In this document: positions 1 to 4,647 of the stretch, one piece after another
Numbering within the stretch: position 1 is the stretch's first letter
Layout: each line of letters begins with the position of its first letter
Assembly (NCBI GenBank): GCA_002352485.1
Contig: DEIM01000061.1
Coordinates: 10,399-16,236 of the forward strand
Direction: 5' to 3'
DNA from: Candidatus Dadabacteria bacterium UBA2774
Lineage (GTDB): Bacteria > Desulfobacterota_D > UBA1144 > Nemesobacterales > UBA2774
Length of the DNA: 5,838 nt
The notes under the pieces: model-generated
The model's input: only the letters and a program-made list of their open reading frames with translations
Told to the model about the DNA's origin: nothing
The model's database searches: none
Translations under genes and position numbers: made by a program

Positions 1-366
1 GGCCCGGGACTGGCAATCAGGATTATGGGGGAGATTACAGAGGAAAGGCTCGATGTGCTTAGACTAGCCGACCATATATTTATAGATGAGATAAAAAAAG
101 CGGGAATTTACGACGACATCTGGCAGGCTTTCTGCGTTTTCCTACCGGTTAAAACCGTGGGTGTGATGGGTGATGAGCGTACGTATGAGAACGTGATAGC
201 ACTAAGGGCTGTAACGAGCCTTGATGGAATGACAGCAAAGTGGGCGAGAATACCCGCAGAAACACTTGAGAAAATCTCTGTCAGGATTATTAACGAAGTG
301 AAAGGAATAAACCGTGTGGTATATGATATATCCACAAAACCACCTGGCACTATAGAATGGGAATAA
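1..366 (+). CDS. guaA: GMP synthase (glutamine-hydrolysing), C-terminal part, 5' end outside window
   Basis: The gene enters from the left edge in frame 1 and ends at the TAA at 364-366, leaving 121 residues. GMP synthase amidates XMP to GMP, using ATP and ammonia from glutamine, in the last step of cytoplasmic guanine nucleotide synthesis. Visible are the GPGLAIRI segment at the very start, which opens the C-terminal dimerisation domain, the VGVMGDERTYENVIALRAV core, and the typical end with YDISTKPPGTIEWE. These are strongly conserved in GuaA, so the identification is secure. The glutamine amidotransferase and ATP-pyrophosphatase domains must lie upstream and cannot be checked. The ATG at 25 is an internal methionine, not the start, because the conserved reading continues upstream of it. 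The gene converges on the small leftward genes with 36 bp between stop codons; no strong terminator is visible there. Confidence 0.96.
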   Translation, partial: GPGLAIRIMGEITEERLDVLRLADHIFIDEIKKAGIYDDIWQAFCVFLPVKTVGVMGDERTYENVIALRAVTSLDGMTAKWARIPAETLEKISVRIINEVKGINRVVYDISTKPPGTIEWE

Positions 367-402
367 TACAAATCTAAAGGATTTTAGCGTGTTAGTTGAA
401 TA

Positions 403-612
403 TTAAGCAGCCGGCTTTTTGAATATTCCGAACTCACCCGCAATAGTAACAAGCTCCCAGGACTCTTCACCGAGCTTCTTTAGGCTCGACTCTATACCAT
501 CGCCCAGTTTAGTACGCCTCGCGGAGGCGGCGTCTTTTGATACAGCTATATCGTGATCACCGTTTTCATGAAATAGCTTGTCTACTGAGATTACCTTATA
601 GTCCCACTTCAT
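403..612 (-). CDS. Small DUF4177-like protein
   Basis: A 69-residue soluble protein. The N-terminus (MKWDYKVISVDKL) and the C-terminal half (LKKLGEESWELVTIAGEFGIFKKP) match the pattern of DUF4177-type proteins: a WEYKVV-like strand, a helix ending in LGxEGWELV, then a strand ending in an FKRP-like motif. Here the usual EGWELV reads ESWELV. No catalytic residues, signal peptide or membrane segment are seen, and the family has no established function to my knowledge. The middle (about residues 18-37) is polar and probably a loop. The start codon at 612 overlaps the stop of the upstream gene as ATGA, so translation is probably coupled to it, and no separate Shine-Dalgarno is needed. It ends the leftward gene group and faces guaA. 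The family assignment is from memory of the motif, not from a search. Confidence 0.85.
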   Translation of the reverse strand: MKWDYKVISVDKLFHENGDHDIAVSKDAASARRTKLGDGIESSLKKLGEESWELVTIAGEFGIFKKPAA

Positions 613-848
613 TCGGTCTCTTCCTCTTCTTCAGTCTCTTCCTCTTCCGGTGCAGCTTCTGGTTCTTGCTCTAGCTGTGCTTCTTCCTCTGCGATTTCGT
701 CCTCGAAAACAAGGGGCTCGCCCTTTTCTTCAACATCAGGCAGGCCTTTTACATATTTATTGTAATCTTTTTTGGAAACCTCGCCTTCCCTAATATTCCT
801 GTCTACAATTCTTACATCGTAATCTAATTCTTCTTTACTCTTGGTCAT
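609..848 (-). CDS. Small hypothetical protein with strongly acidic C-terminal tail
   Basis: A 79-residue protein with no recognised family. Residues 1-48 form an apparently ordered, charged segment containing YDVRIVDRNIREGEVSKKDY and KYVKGLPDVEEKGE. From about residue 49 to the end it is almost entirely Glu, Asp, Ala, Pro and Gln, ending in a run of Glu/Thr, so the tail should be disordered and highly negative. There is no signal peptide or membrane segment, so it is probably cytoplasmic. The frame is open back to an ATG at 896, but the ATG at 848 is preferred. It has a GGAGG five bases upstream, and the 16 extra residues (MRNAYLRVSLIGPEVY) look like translated leader. The stop overlaps the start of the DUF4177-like gene (ATGA), implying co-translation and perhaps a shared role. 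It lies 90 bp downstream of the epimerase stop and may have its own promoter. The function is unknown. Confidence 0.82.
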   Translation of the reverse strand: MTKSKEELDYDVRIVDRNIREGEVSKKDYNKYVKGLPDVEEKGEPLVFEDEIAEEEAQLEQEPEAAPEEEETEEEEETE

Positions 849-853
849 ATATA

Positions 854-858
854 CCTCC
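854..858 (-). promoter_or_regulatory. Ribosome binding site that fixes the start of the acidic small protein
   Basis: The minus strand reads GGAGG, then TATAT, then ATG at 848-846. This is a full-strength Shine-Dalgarno at five-base spacing. It supports the start at 848 over the upstream in-frame ATG at 896, which has no comparable site. Confidence 0.8.
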
Positions 859-868
859 GGGCCAATTA

Positions 869-896
869 AAGATACCCTAAGATAGGCGTTTCGCAA
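869..896 (-). promoter_or_regulatory. Possible sigma-70 promoter for the two small leftward genes
   Basis: On the minus strand TTGCGA (896-891) and TATCTT (874-869) are separated by 16 bp. Each matches its -35 or -10 consensus at four of six positions. Initiation near position 862 would give a very short leader ending in the GGAGG at 858-854 and would exclude the upstream ATG at 896. A small inverted repeat (CCTA-aga-TAGG, 876-886) sits in the spacer. The match is modest, and read-through from the epimerase gene is an alternative source of transcription. Confidence 0.3.
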
Positions 897-938
897 TTGG
901 GGGTTTTGAAAACAATCTAAAGTGATGTGTTTTTAGTG

Positions 939-1865
939 TTAAACTGCACTATTTTCCTTAAACCATAGCCAGGTATTTTTAATGCCCTCGCTAAGAGCTG
1001 TCTCAGGCGTCCATCCGAGCACTTTTCCGGCAAGCTTAACGTCAAGACTGATACTCTGTACCTCGCCCGGGCGCGGGTCCATGTACTTCACATTGAAATC
1101 TTCACCCGATGCTGACTTAAGCTCGTCGATCAGACCGTTTACAGAGGTTTCGATCTCCGTACCTATGTTATAGCTTCCTTCAGAGGCTCCTAGAGCGAGT
1201 ACATTGGCGCGCGCTACATCGCCCGCATATACGTAGTCCCTGGTCTGCTTACCGTCACCGAAGACAAGGCAATCATCTGAGGACAGCATACGGCTGCAAA
1301 ATATTGCGATAACCCCTGCTTCTCCGTGCGGATTTTGTCTGGGACCGTAGACGTTAGCGTAGCGAAGCGCTACGTAATCGAGCGAATGAATGTGTTTATA
1401 GTACTGAAGATATTTTTCTACGGCGTACTTTGAAGTTCCGTATGGGGAAATGGGCATTGGGGGAGTACTCTCATCGGCCGGGATGTCTTCGGGCTCGCCG
1501 TAAATTGCTCCTCCGGTGGATGCGAAAATGAATTTCCCGACGCTATTAGACACACACGATTCAAGGAGATTCAGGGAGCCGATAATATTAACGCCCGCAT
1601 CGAACATCGGATTCTCAAGAGACTTACGTACGTCTATTTGGGCCGCGTGGTGGTTTACAATATCTGGTTTAAACCCTGAGATTACTTTATCCACAACCTC
1701 GCGATCTGTAATATCGCCCTGTATAAATTCTGCCTTCTGAGGCAGGTTCTCGATAATGCCTGAGGACAAGTTGTCGAGCACTAAAACCTCGTGACCTTCT
1801 GCTATGAATGCATCTGCAACCCAGGACCCGATAAACCCCGCGCCGCCCGTGACTAAGATTTTCAT
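939..1865 (-). CDS. galE: UDP-glucose 4-epimerase, short GalE type (extended SDR family)
   Basis: A 308-residue cytoplasmic NAD-dependent sugar-nucleotide epimerase, interconverting UDP-glucose and UDP-galactose or a related UDP-sugar for surface polysaccharide synthesis. Residues 1-13 form the Rossmann strand and GxxGxxG turn (G7, G10, G13). D31-N32 should bind the adenosine ribose, and D51 follows in the QGDI segment. NHHAAQ lies at 71-76. The catalytic set is S116/T117 in FASTGGAIYG with Y142 and K146 in the YxxxK motif. RYANVYGPRQ (168-177) and FGDGKQTRDYVY (202-213) belong to the substrate domain. Length and motifs fit the roughly 310-residue GalE class, such as the Thermotoga enzyme, and not the 338-residue E. 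coli type. Exact substrate specificity (Glc, GlcNAc or uronic acid) cannot be read from sequence. The start ATG (1865-1863) has AAGAGG eight bases upstream. No sugar-pathway partner gene is adjacent. Confidence 0.9.
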   Translation of the reverse strand: MKILVTGGAGFIGSWVADAFIAEGHEVLVLDNLSSGIIENLPQKAEFIQGDITDREVVDKVISGFKPDIVNHHAAQIDVRKSLENPMFDAGVNIIGSLNLLESCVSNSVGKFIFASTGGAIYGEPEDIPADESTPPMPISPYGTSKYAVEKYLQYYKHIHSLDYVALRYANVYGPRQNPHGEAGVIAIFCSRMLSSDDCLVFGDGKQTRDYVYAGDVARANVLALGASEGSYNIGTEIETSVNGLIDELKSASGEDFNVKYMDPRPGEVQSISLDVKLAGKVLGWTPETALSEGIKNTWLWFKENSAV

Positions 1866-1885
1866 ATATTAAACCTCTTACAATA

Positions 1886-1908
1886 TTTTGGGATAATTTT
1901 TTGGGATA
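1886..1908. repeat. Direct repeat TTTTGGGATA x2, 13-bp period
   Basis: TTTTGGGATA occurs at 1886-1895 and again at 1899-1908, separated by ATT... bases that are themselves T-rich. On the minus strand this reads as two TATCCCAAAA units lying 21-43 bp upstream of the epimerase start codon. It may be a regulatory site or simply a chance duplication in AT-rich DNA. Confidence 0.55.
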
Positions 1909-2055
1909 GCCTCATTTAGATATTTAATGCGTTAGCAACTTCGCGCTGCTGAGCTAATATTCGCTTCAAACTACCGTGTTGTCAATAACTTTGTCCCCTC
2001 AATTCGGATTTGAGTCGAAAAAAAAGGTTATTTTGCCTATACAAAAAGAAATAGC

Positions 2056-2070
2056 CTTACCGAAGGTAAG
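2056..2070. repeat. Inverted repeat CTTACC-GAA-GGTAAG
   Basis: A perfect dyad with 6-bp arms and a 3-bp centre. Its left arm overlaps the right arm of a second, longer imperfect dyad (AAGGTTATTT at 2024-2033 against AAATAGCCTT at 2049-2058, with one G-T wobble). The two structures could not form together in one RNA strand. No T-tract follows on the plus strand, so this is not a standard terminator. A protein-binding role is possible. Confidence 0.5.
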
Positions 2071-2114
2071 ACAAAATTATGTACCGATTGTCATCAATCT
2101 GACAAATTTTGTCA
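2070..2114. promoter_or_regulatory. Candidate enhancer-binding-protein sites (upstream activating sequence)
   Basis: Four half-sites lie in 45 bp: GACAA at 2070, TTGTCA at 2088-2093, TGACAA at 2100-2105 and TTGTCA at 2109-2114. The last two form a perfect 15-bp dyad (TGACAAA-T-TTTGTCA, 2100-2114). The two TTGTCA copies are 21 bp apart, about two helical turns. The dyad centre lies about 122 bp upstream of the start site predicted from the sigma-54 promoter, within the usual range for NtrC-family activators. Two further TTGTC copies occur at 1979 and 1991. The binding protein is unknown, and the link to the promoter is inference. Confidence 0.5.
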
Positions 2115-2202
2115 TCTGCAAATTTACATCGATTTACCACCTATCACAGTAGCGCAAGAGGTTTCTGTAATAATAACAGCCCATTACATATCGTACTTCA
2201 AG

Positions 2203-2218
2203 TGGCATGAACATTGCT
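2203..2218 (+). promoter_or_regulatory. Sigma-54 (RpoN) -24/-12 promoter of the sigma factor gene
   Basis: The sequence reads TGGCATG-AACA-TTGCT. Against the known consensus TGGCACG-N4-TTGCW it differs at one base (C to T, a common variant). The diagnostic GG (2204-2205) and GC (2216-2217) are separated by exactly 10 bp. The element lies in non-coding DNA, on the correct strand, 55 bp before the start codon. The predicted transcription start is near 2229, giving a leader of about 45 bases. A sigma-54 promoter has no activity without an ATP-dependent enhancer-binding protein, and candidate upstream sites are present at 2070-2114. Confidence 0.8.
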
Positions 2219-2262
2219 TATAAGATTAGCAGAGGAGCGATAACAAAAAGTAAATGAAGGAT

Positions 2263-2267
2263 GGAGG
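2263..2267 (+). promoter_or_regulatory. Ribosome binding site of the sigma factor gene
   Basis: GGAGG six bases before the ATG at 2274. A second in-frame ATG at 2289 has its own GGAG (2276-2279) at nine-base spacing, so a five-residue-shorter product is possible. The first site is stronger and is preferred. Confidence 0.75.
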
Positions 2268-2273
2268 ATAAAA

Positions 2274-3482
2274 ATGGAGCGTAGTAACATGGATAGACAA
2301 AATAGTTTGAAGGGGGACAAATATTTGAACTACTCAGACTACTCAGACCAAAAGGGGCAGAAGAGCTCGATCGTATCGGACCAGTTCAACTCCGGGAAGG
2401 GAGCGAGAACCCAGAAACCCAAGAGCAAAGGAATTGCAGATGATGATTACAGACTGCTGCAGACCTACTTTAAAGACGTGGGTGAGGAATCGCTTCTAAC
2501 TGCAAAAGAGGAATTCCAGATAGCGACTAAAATAAAGACTTACTGCGCAAGAGCGCTCAAGCTTGAAGGAACTATCGATCAGCTAACGAAGAAACTGGAG
2601 CGTAAAACCCGTTCAAACGTATGCACCTGCCGGGTAAAGGATGAGAAACACGAAACCCCTAAGAACTCTGGGAAGCTGTGTGAAAGGGGGCTCCTGAAGA
2701 AAAACCTTAATAGGGTAAGCGCTCTAATGAGAGTTTACAGGAACCAGGAAATACTCTATAAGGAAAGGTTCACAAAATCCAACCTGAGGCTGGTGGTGAG
2801 TATAGCAAAGAACTATATAGGCCGCGGTTTACCGCTTGCCGATCTGGTTCAGGAAGGGAACCTGGGCCTAATAAAGGCTGTTGAGAAATTCGAGCCGTCA
2901 AAAGGTTACAGATTCTCTACTTATGCCTCCTGGTGGATTATTCAGAGCATAACAAGATCATTATTTGATCAGACAAGAGTTATAAGAGTGCCGGTAAGGG
3001 TGCTGGAGCAATCCAACAAAATTAACAAGACCATAAATATGCTGACTAATGAAAAAGGCGATAAGCCCGAAATAGAAGACGTTGCTAAGAAGACCGGACT
3101 TAGTCTGAAAAAGGTTAACAAAGTCATGAAAGCAACTTCAACGAGCATTATTTATCTAGATGCCGTAAGCGCCAACAGCCAGGAAGGAAAAAACAGCTTT
3201 GTGGATTATATCCCAGACGAGGGGCTACCGACGGATACCCTGCTCTCAAACGTTTCCATGCAGAATAAGATCAAGGAAGCCCTATCAAACCTGAGCGACA
3301 GGGAAGAGGATATCCTTAGAATGCGCTTTGGTATCGGGTACGACGATTCCTACACGCTAGATGAGATAGGATGCCGCTACAGTTTGACCAGGGAGCGCAT
3401 CAGGCAGATTGAAAGACGAGCGCTTAAGAAGCTCAGACAAAACGGTACTGGTGCGGTACTAAGGGAATTCATAACAAACTGA
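2274..3482 (+). CDS. Sigma-70 family RNA polymerase sigma factor (group 1/2, RpoD/RpoS-like)
   Basis: A 402-residue sigma factor directing core RNA polymerase to -10/-35 promoters. Residues 1-55 are a polar, probably disordered tail with a YSDYSD repeat; the acidic region 1.1 of RpoD is not recognisable. Region 1.2 begins at about 58 (YRLLQTYFKDVGEESLLTAKEE). Region 2 spans about 166-236 with NLRLVVSIAKNY, LPLADLVQEGNLGLIKAVEKFE and YRFSTYASWWIIQSITRSL. Q224 and T227 match the RpoD residues that read position -12. Region 3 covers about 237-318. Region 4 runs from about 334 to 388 with the helix-turn-helix TRERIRQIERRALKKLR; R373, E374 and R377 match the RpoD residues that read the -35 element. 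Promoter specificity should therefore be RpoD-like. Residues 91-165, between regions 1.2 and 2.1, form an insert with C117, C119, H126 and C136. The length (between RpoS and RpoD), the lack of region 1.1 and the sigma-54 promoter favour an alternative (RpoS-like) factor over the primary one, but this is inference. Confidence 0.93.
   Translation: MERSNMDRQNSLKGDKYLNYSDYSDQKGQKSSIVSDQFNSGKGARTQKPKSKGIADDDYRLLQTYFKDVGEESLLTAKEEFQIATKIKTYCARALKLEGTIDQLTKKLERKTRSNVCTCRVKDEKHETPKNSGKLCERGLLKKNLNRVSALMRVYRNQEILYKERFTKSNLRLVVSIAKNYIGRGLPLADLVQEGNLGLIKAVEKFEPSKGYRFSTYASWWIIQSITRSLFDQTRVIRVPVRVLEQSNKINKTINMLTNEKGDKPEIEDVAKKTGLSLKKVNKVMKATSTSIIYLDAVSANSQEGKNSFVDYIPDEGLPTDTLLSNVSMQNKIKEALSNLSDREEDILRMRFGIGYDDSYTLDEIGCRYSLTRERIRQIERRALKKLRQNGTGAVLREFITN
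2329..2346 (+). repeat. 9-bp tandem duplication inside the sigma factor N-terminal tail
   Basis: ACTACTCAG occurs twice in direct succession (2329-2337 and 2338-2346), giving YSD-YSD at residues 20-25. A unit of nine bases keeps the frame. It looks like replication slippage in an unconstrained, disordered tail. Confidence 0.75.
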
Positions 3483-3504
3483 TAGCTATATTAAAAAGAG
3501 AAAC

Positions 3505-4506
3505 TTAACTGCCGGGTGCGAGGGACTCGATTGTCTCCCTTACAACCTGGCGCGAGGCCTTGGGAGGAAAAAGCAGTATAGGAGTATCGACGCCCTGAGC
3601 GCGGTAGTTTTTAAGTAGCGCCCTACCCTTTTCAGCAGTGCCCCAGATTGAAAGCGAATCGAGCATGCGGTCGCTTACGCTCACAAGAGCTTTCACCCTA
3701 TCCTTATTTTTCCACGCTTTTAGTATCTGATTGGCTTCATTCTCAAAACCGTGCCGGCTGACGCTATTGTAGTAATACGTGCCCATTGTGCCAATGTAGT
3801 AGGAGATATGCTCCTGAAGTGCTTTTTTGGAAGATTTCTCGTCACTTGATATTGCTGATGCAATATAAGGGCAAATATTTATTTCACTTATGTCCCTGCC
3901 CGCTGACTTGGCACCTTCAGACAGGTGTTGCCCGGCATCCCCTAACCCCTGGATCGGAATGAGAAAAGGTATCCAGCCGTCTGCCACTTCGCCTGCAAGA
4001 TACGTATTCTTTGGCCCTATAGCTGCAATGAGTATGGGTATATCACTCCTAATGGGTTTAAACTGAAGCTTGAAATTCTTGAGCTTAAATATCTCGCCCT
4101 CGTAATTTACCCTTTCAAAGTTAAGAGCCGATTTTATGATCTCTACGTATTCCTTTGTCCTCTGGAGGGGTTTCTCGTATTTTATTCCGTGCCAGTTCTC
4201 AATAACTATGGGGCCGCTGGTACCAAGCCCGAGCATGATGCGCCCGCCTGATATTTCATCAAGTGTAGCGGCGGTCTGGGCGATCACCCCTGGAGTTCTG
4301 CTGAAGACGGAGATTATCCCGGTTGCGAGTTTAATTTTACTTGTGTTCGCCGCTAGATGGCCGATGAGCGAGAATGCGTCTCTACCCCACATCTCGGGCA
4401 CCCAAATCGAGTCGTAGCCGAGCTCTTCCGCAAGCTGTGCATACTCTACAAGCTCGTCCATTGTAATATCGCTCCAGTAGGGCGCGACTATTCCGACTTT
4501 AGGCAT
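3505..4506 (-). CDS. Luciferase-like (LLM) flavin/F420-dependent oxidoreductase
   Basis: A 333-residue soluble TIM-barrel oxidoreductase of the bacterial luciferase-like superfamily, which uses F420 or FMN to reduce or oxygenate small organic substrates. Visible are VGIVAPYW at the N-terminus, the helix MDELVEYAQLAEELGYDSIWVPE (16-38), TGIISVFSRTP (62-72), LDEISGGRIMLGLGTSGP (82-99), and IPILIAAIGPKNTYLAGEVADGWIPF (156-181). The GRIMLGLGTSG and GPKNxxLAGEVADGW motifs are typical of F420-type members related to methylene-tetrahydromethanopterin reductase. Cofactor and substrate cannot be settled from sequence, and no F420 biosynthesis gene is in view. The start at ATG 4506 is preferred over the adjacent TTG at 4509 because AAGGAG lies at the proper six-base distance. 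It converges with the sigma factor gene and is divergent from the aminopeptidase, with which it may share a control region. Confidence 0.9.
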   Translation of the reverse strand: MPKVGIVAPYWSDITMDELVEYAQLAEELGYDSIWVPEMWGRDAFSLIGHLAANTSKIKLATGIISVFSRTPGVIAQTAATLDEISGGRIMLGLGTSGPIVIENWHGIKYEKPLQRTKEYVEIIKSALNFERVNYEGEIFKLKNFKLQFKPIRSDIPILIAAIGPKNTYLAGEVADGWIPFLIPIQGLGDAGQHLSEGAKSAGRDISEINICPYIASAISSDEKSSKKALQEHISYYIGTMGTYYYNSVSRHGFENEANQILKAWKNKDRVKALVSVSDRMLDSLSIWGTAEKGRALLKNYRAQGVDTPILLFPPKASRQVVRETIESLAPGS

Positions 4507-4512
4507 CAAGAA

Positions 4513-4518
4513 CTCCTT
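4513..4518 (-). promoter_or_regulatory. Ribosome binding site that decides the LLM oxidoreductase start
   Basis: The minus strand reads AAGGAG, then TTCTTG, then ATG (4506-4504). Spacing is six bases to this ATG but only three to the neighbouring in-frame TTG, so the ATG is the likelier start. Confidence 0.75.
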
Positions 4519-4558
4519 CTCTTTTGGCTTATCCGTATTCGGGTTTTATAAAATGAAG

Positions 4559-4574
4559 TGTAAATAAATTTACA
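4559..4574. promoter_or_regulatory. 16-bp perfect-arm dyad, candidate operator in the divergent region
   Basis: TGTAAAT-AA-ATTTACA: 7-bp arms match perfectly around a 2-bp centre. It lies midway between the divergent starts at 4506 and 4648. The right arm contains TTTACA (4569-4574), a five-of-six match to a -35 box, with a weak -10 (CATAGT, 4593-4598) 18 bp further on. A repressor bound here could control the aminopeptidase and perhaps the oxidoreductase. The regulator is not identifiable. Confidence 0.5.
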
Positions 4575-4593
4575 ACCCGGCATTGTATGGTGC

Positions 4594-4605
4594 ATAGTAT
4601 ACTAT
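4594..4605. promoter_or_regulatory. 12-bp perfect palindrome overlapping a -10-like box
   Basis: ATAGTATACTAT is identical on both strands and contains TATACT (4598-4603), a five-of-six match to the -10 consensus for the rightward gene. No -35 sits at 17 bp from it (TTTACA is 23 bp away). The centre is 33 bp from that of the dyad at 4559-4574, about three helical turns. It could be a second operator or simply the core promoter. Confidence 0.4.
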
Positions 4606-4647
4606 TTCTCAAACTATAGAAAAGAAAATCTAACGGAGACTTGTGAC

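Larger units (their letters stand above)
1866..2273. other. 408-bp non-coding divergent region between galE-like and sigma factor genes
   Basis: This AT-rich stretch contains no credible ORF on either strand. From left to right it holds: the epimerase ribosome binding site (1874-1879, minus strand); a 10-bp direct repeat (1886-1908); an A8 tract (2018-2025); two overlapping inverted repeats (2024-2058 and 2056-2070); a cluster of TTGTC/GACAA half-sites (1979-2114); a sigma-54 promoter (2203-2218); and the sigma factor ribosome binding site (2263-2267). The length and the density of dyads on the sigma factor side suggest most of it serves regulation of that gene. I could not find a convincing -35/-10 pair for the epimerase. 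Confidence 0.7.

Noticed and set aside
108..371. An 87-codon minus-strand open frame opposite guaA
   Set aside because: Fully antisense to the strongly conserved GMP synthase C-terminus.
374..418. Terminator between guaA and the DUF4177-like gene (CTAAA-GGAT-TTTAG, or AAGC-AGCCG-GCTT followed by T's)
   Set aside because: Stems are only four or five pairs; the first lacks a T-tract and the second lies inside the coding end of the minus-strand gene. Possible but too weak to annotate.
613..680. Low-complexity CTTCCTCTTC-rich stretch as a DNA repeat element
   Set aside because: It is explained by the Glu-rich tail (GAA/GAG codons on the minus strand) of the acidic protein.
849..896. Longer N-terminus for the acidic small protein starting at ATG 896
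   Set aside because: No good ribosome binding site there, whereas GGAGG stands five bases before the ATG at 848; the possible promoter at 869-896 would also exclude it.
2018..2058. Rho-independent terminator on the minus strand (stem followed by T8)
   Set aside because: On that strand the stem has an internal A-C mismatch and a 15-base loop, and there is no minus-strand gene to the right that would need terminating here.
2165..2179. LexA-like CTGT...ACAG box
   Set aside because: The gap is seven bases, not the eight of the E. coli-type LexA site, and the arms are only four bases long in AT-rich DNA.
2254..2271. Mini-ORF MKDGG just before the sigma factor start
   Set aside because: Five codons that overlap the sigma factor ribosome binding site, with its own possible Shine-Dalgarno 16 bases away; too short to support as a leader peptide.
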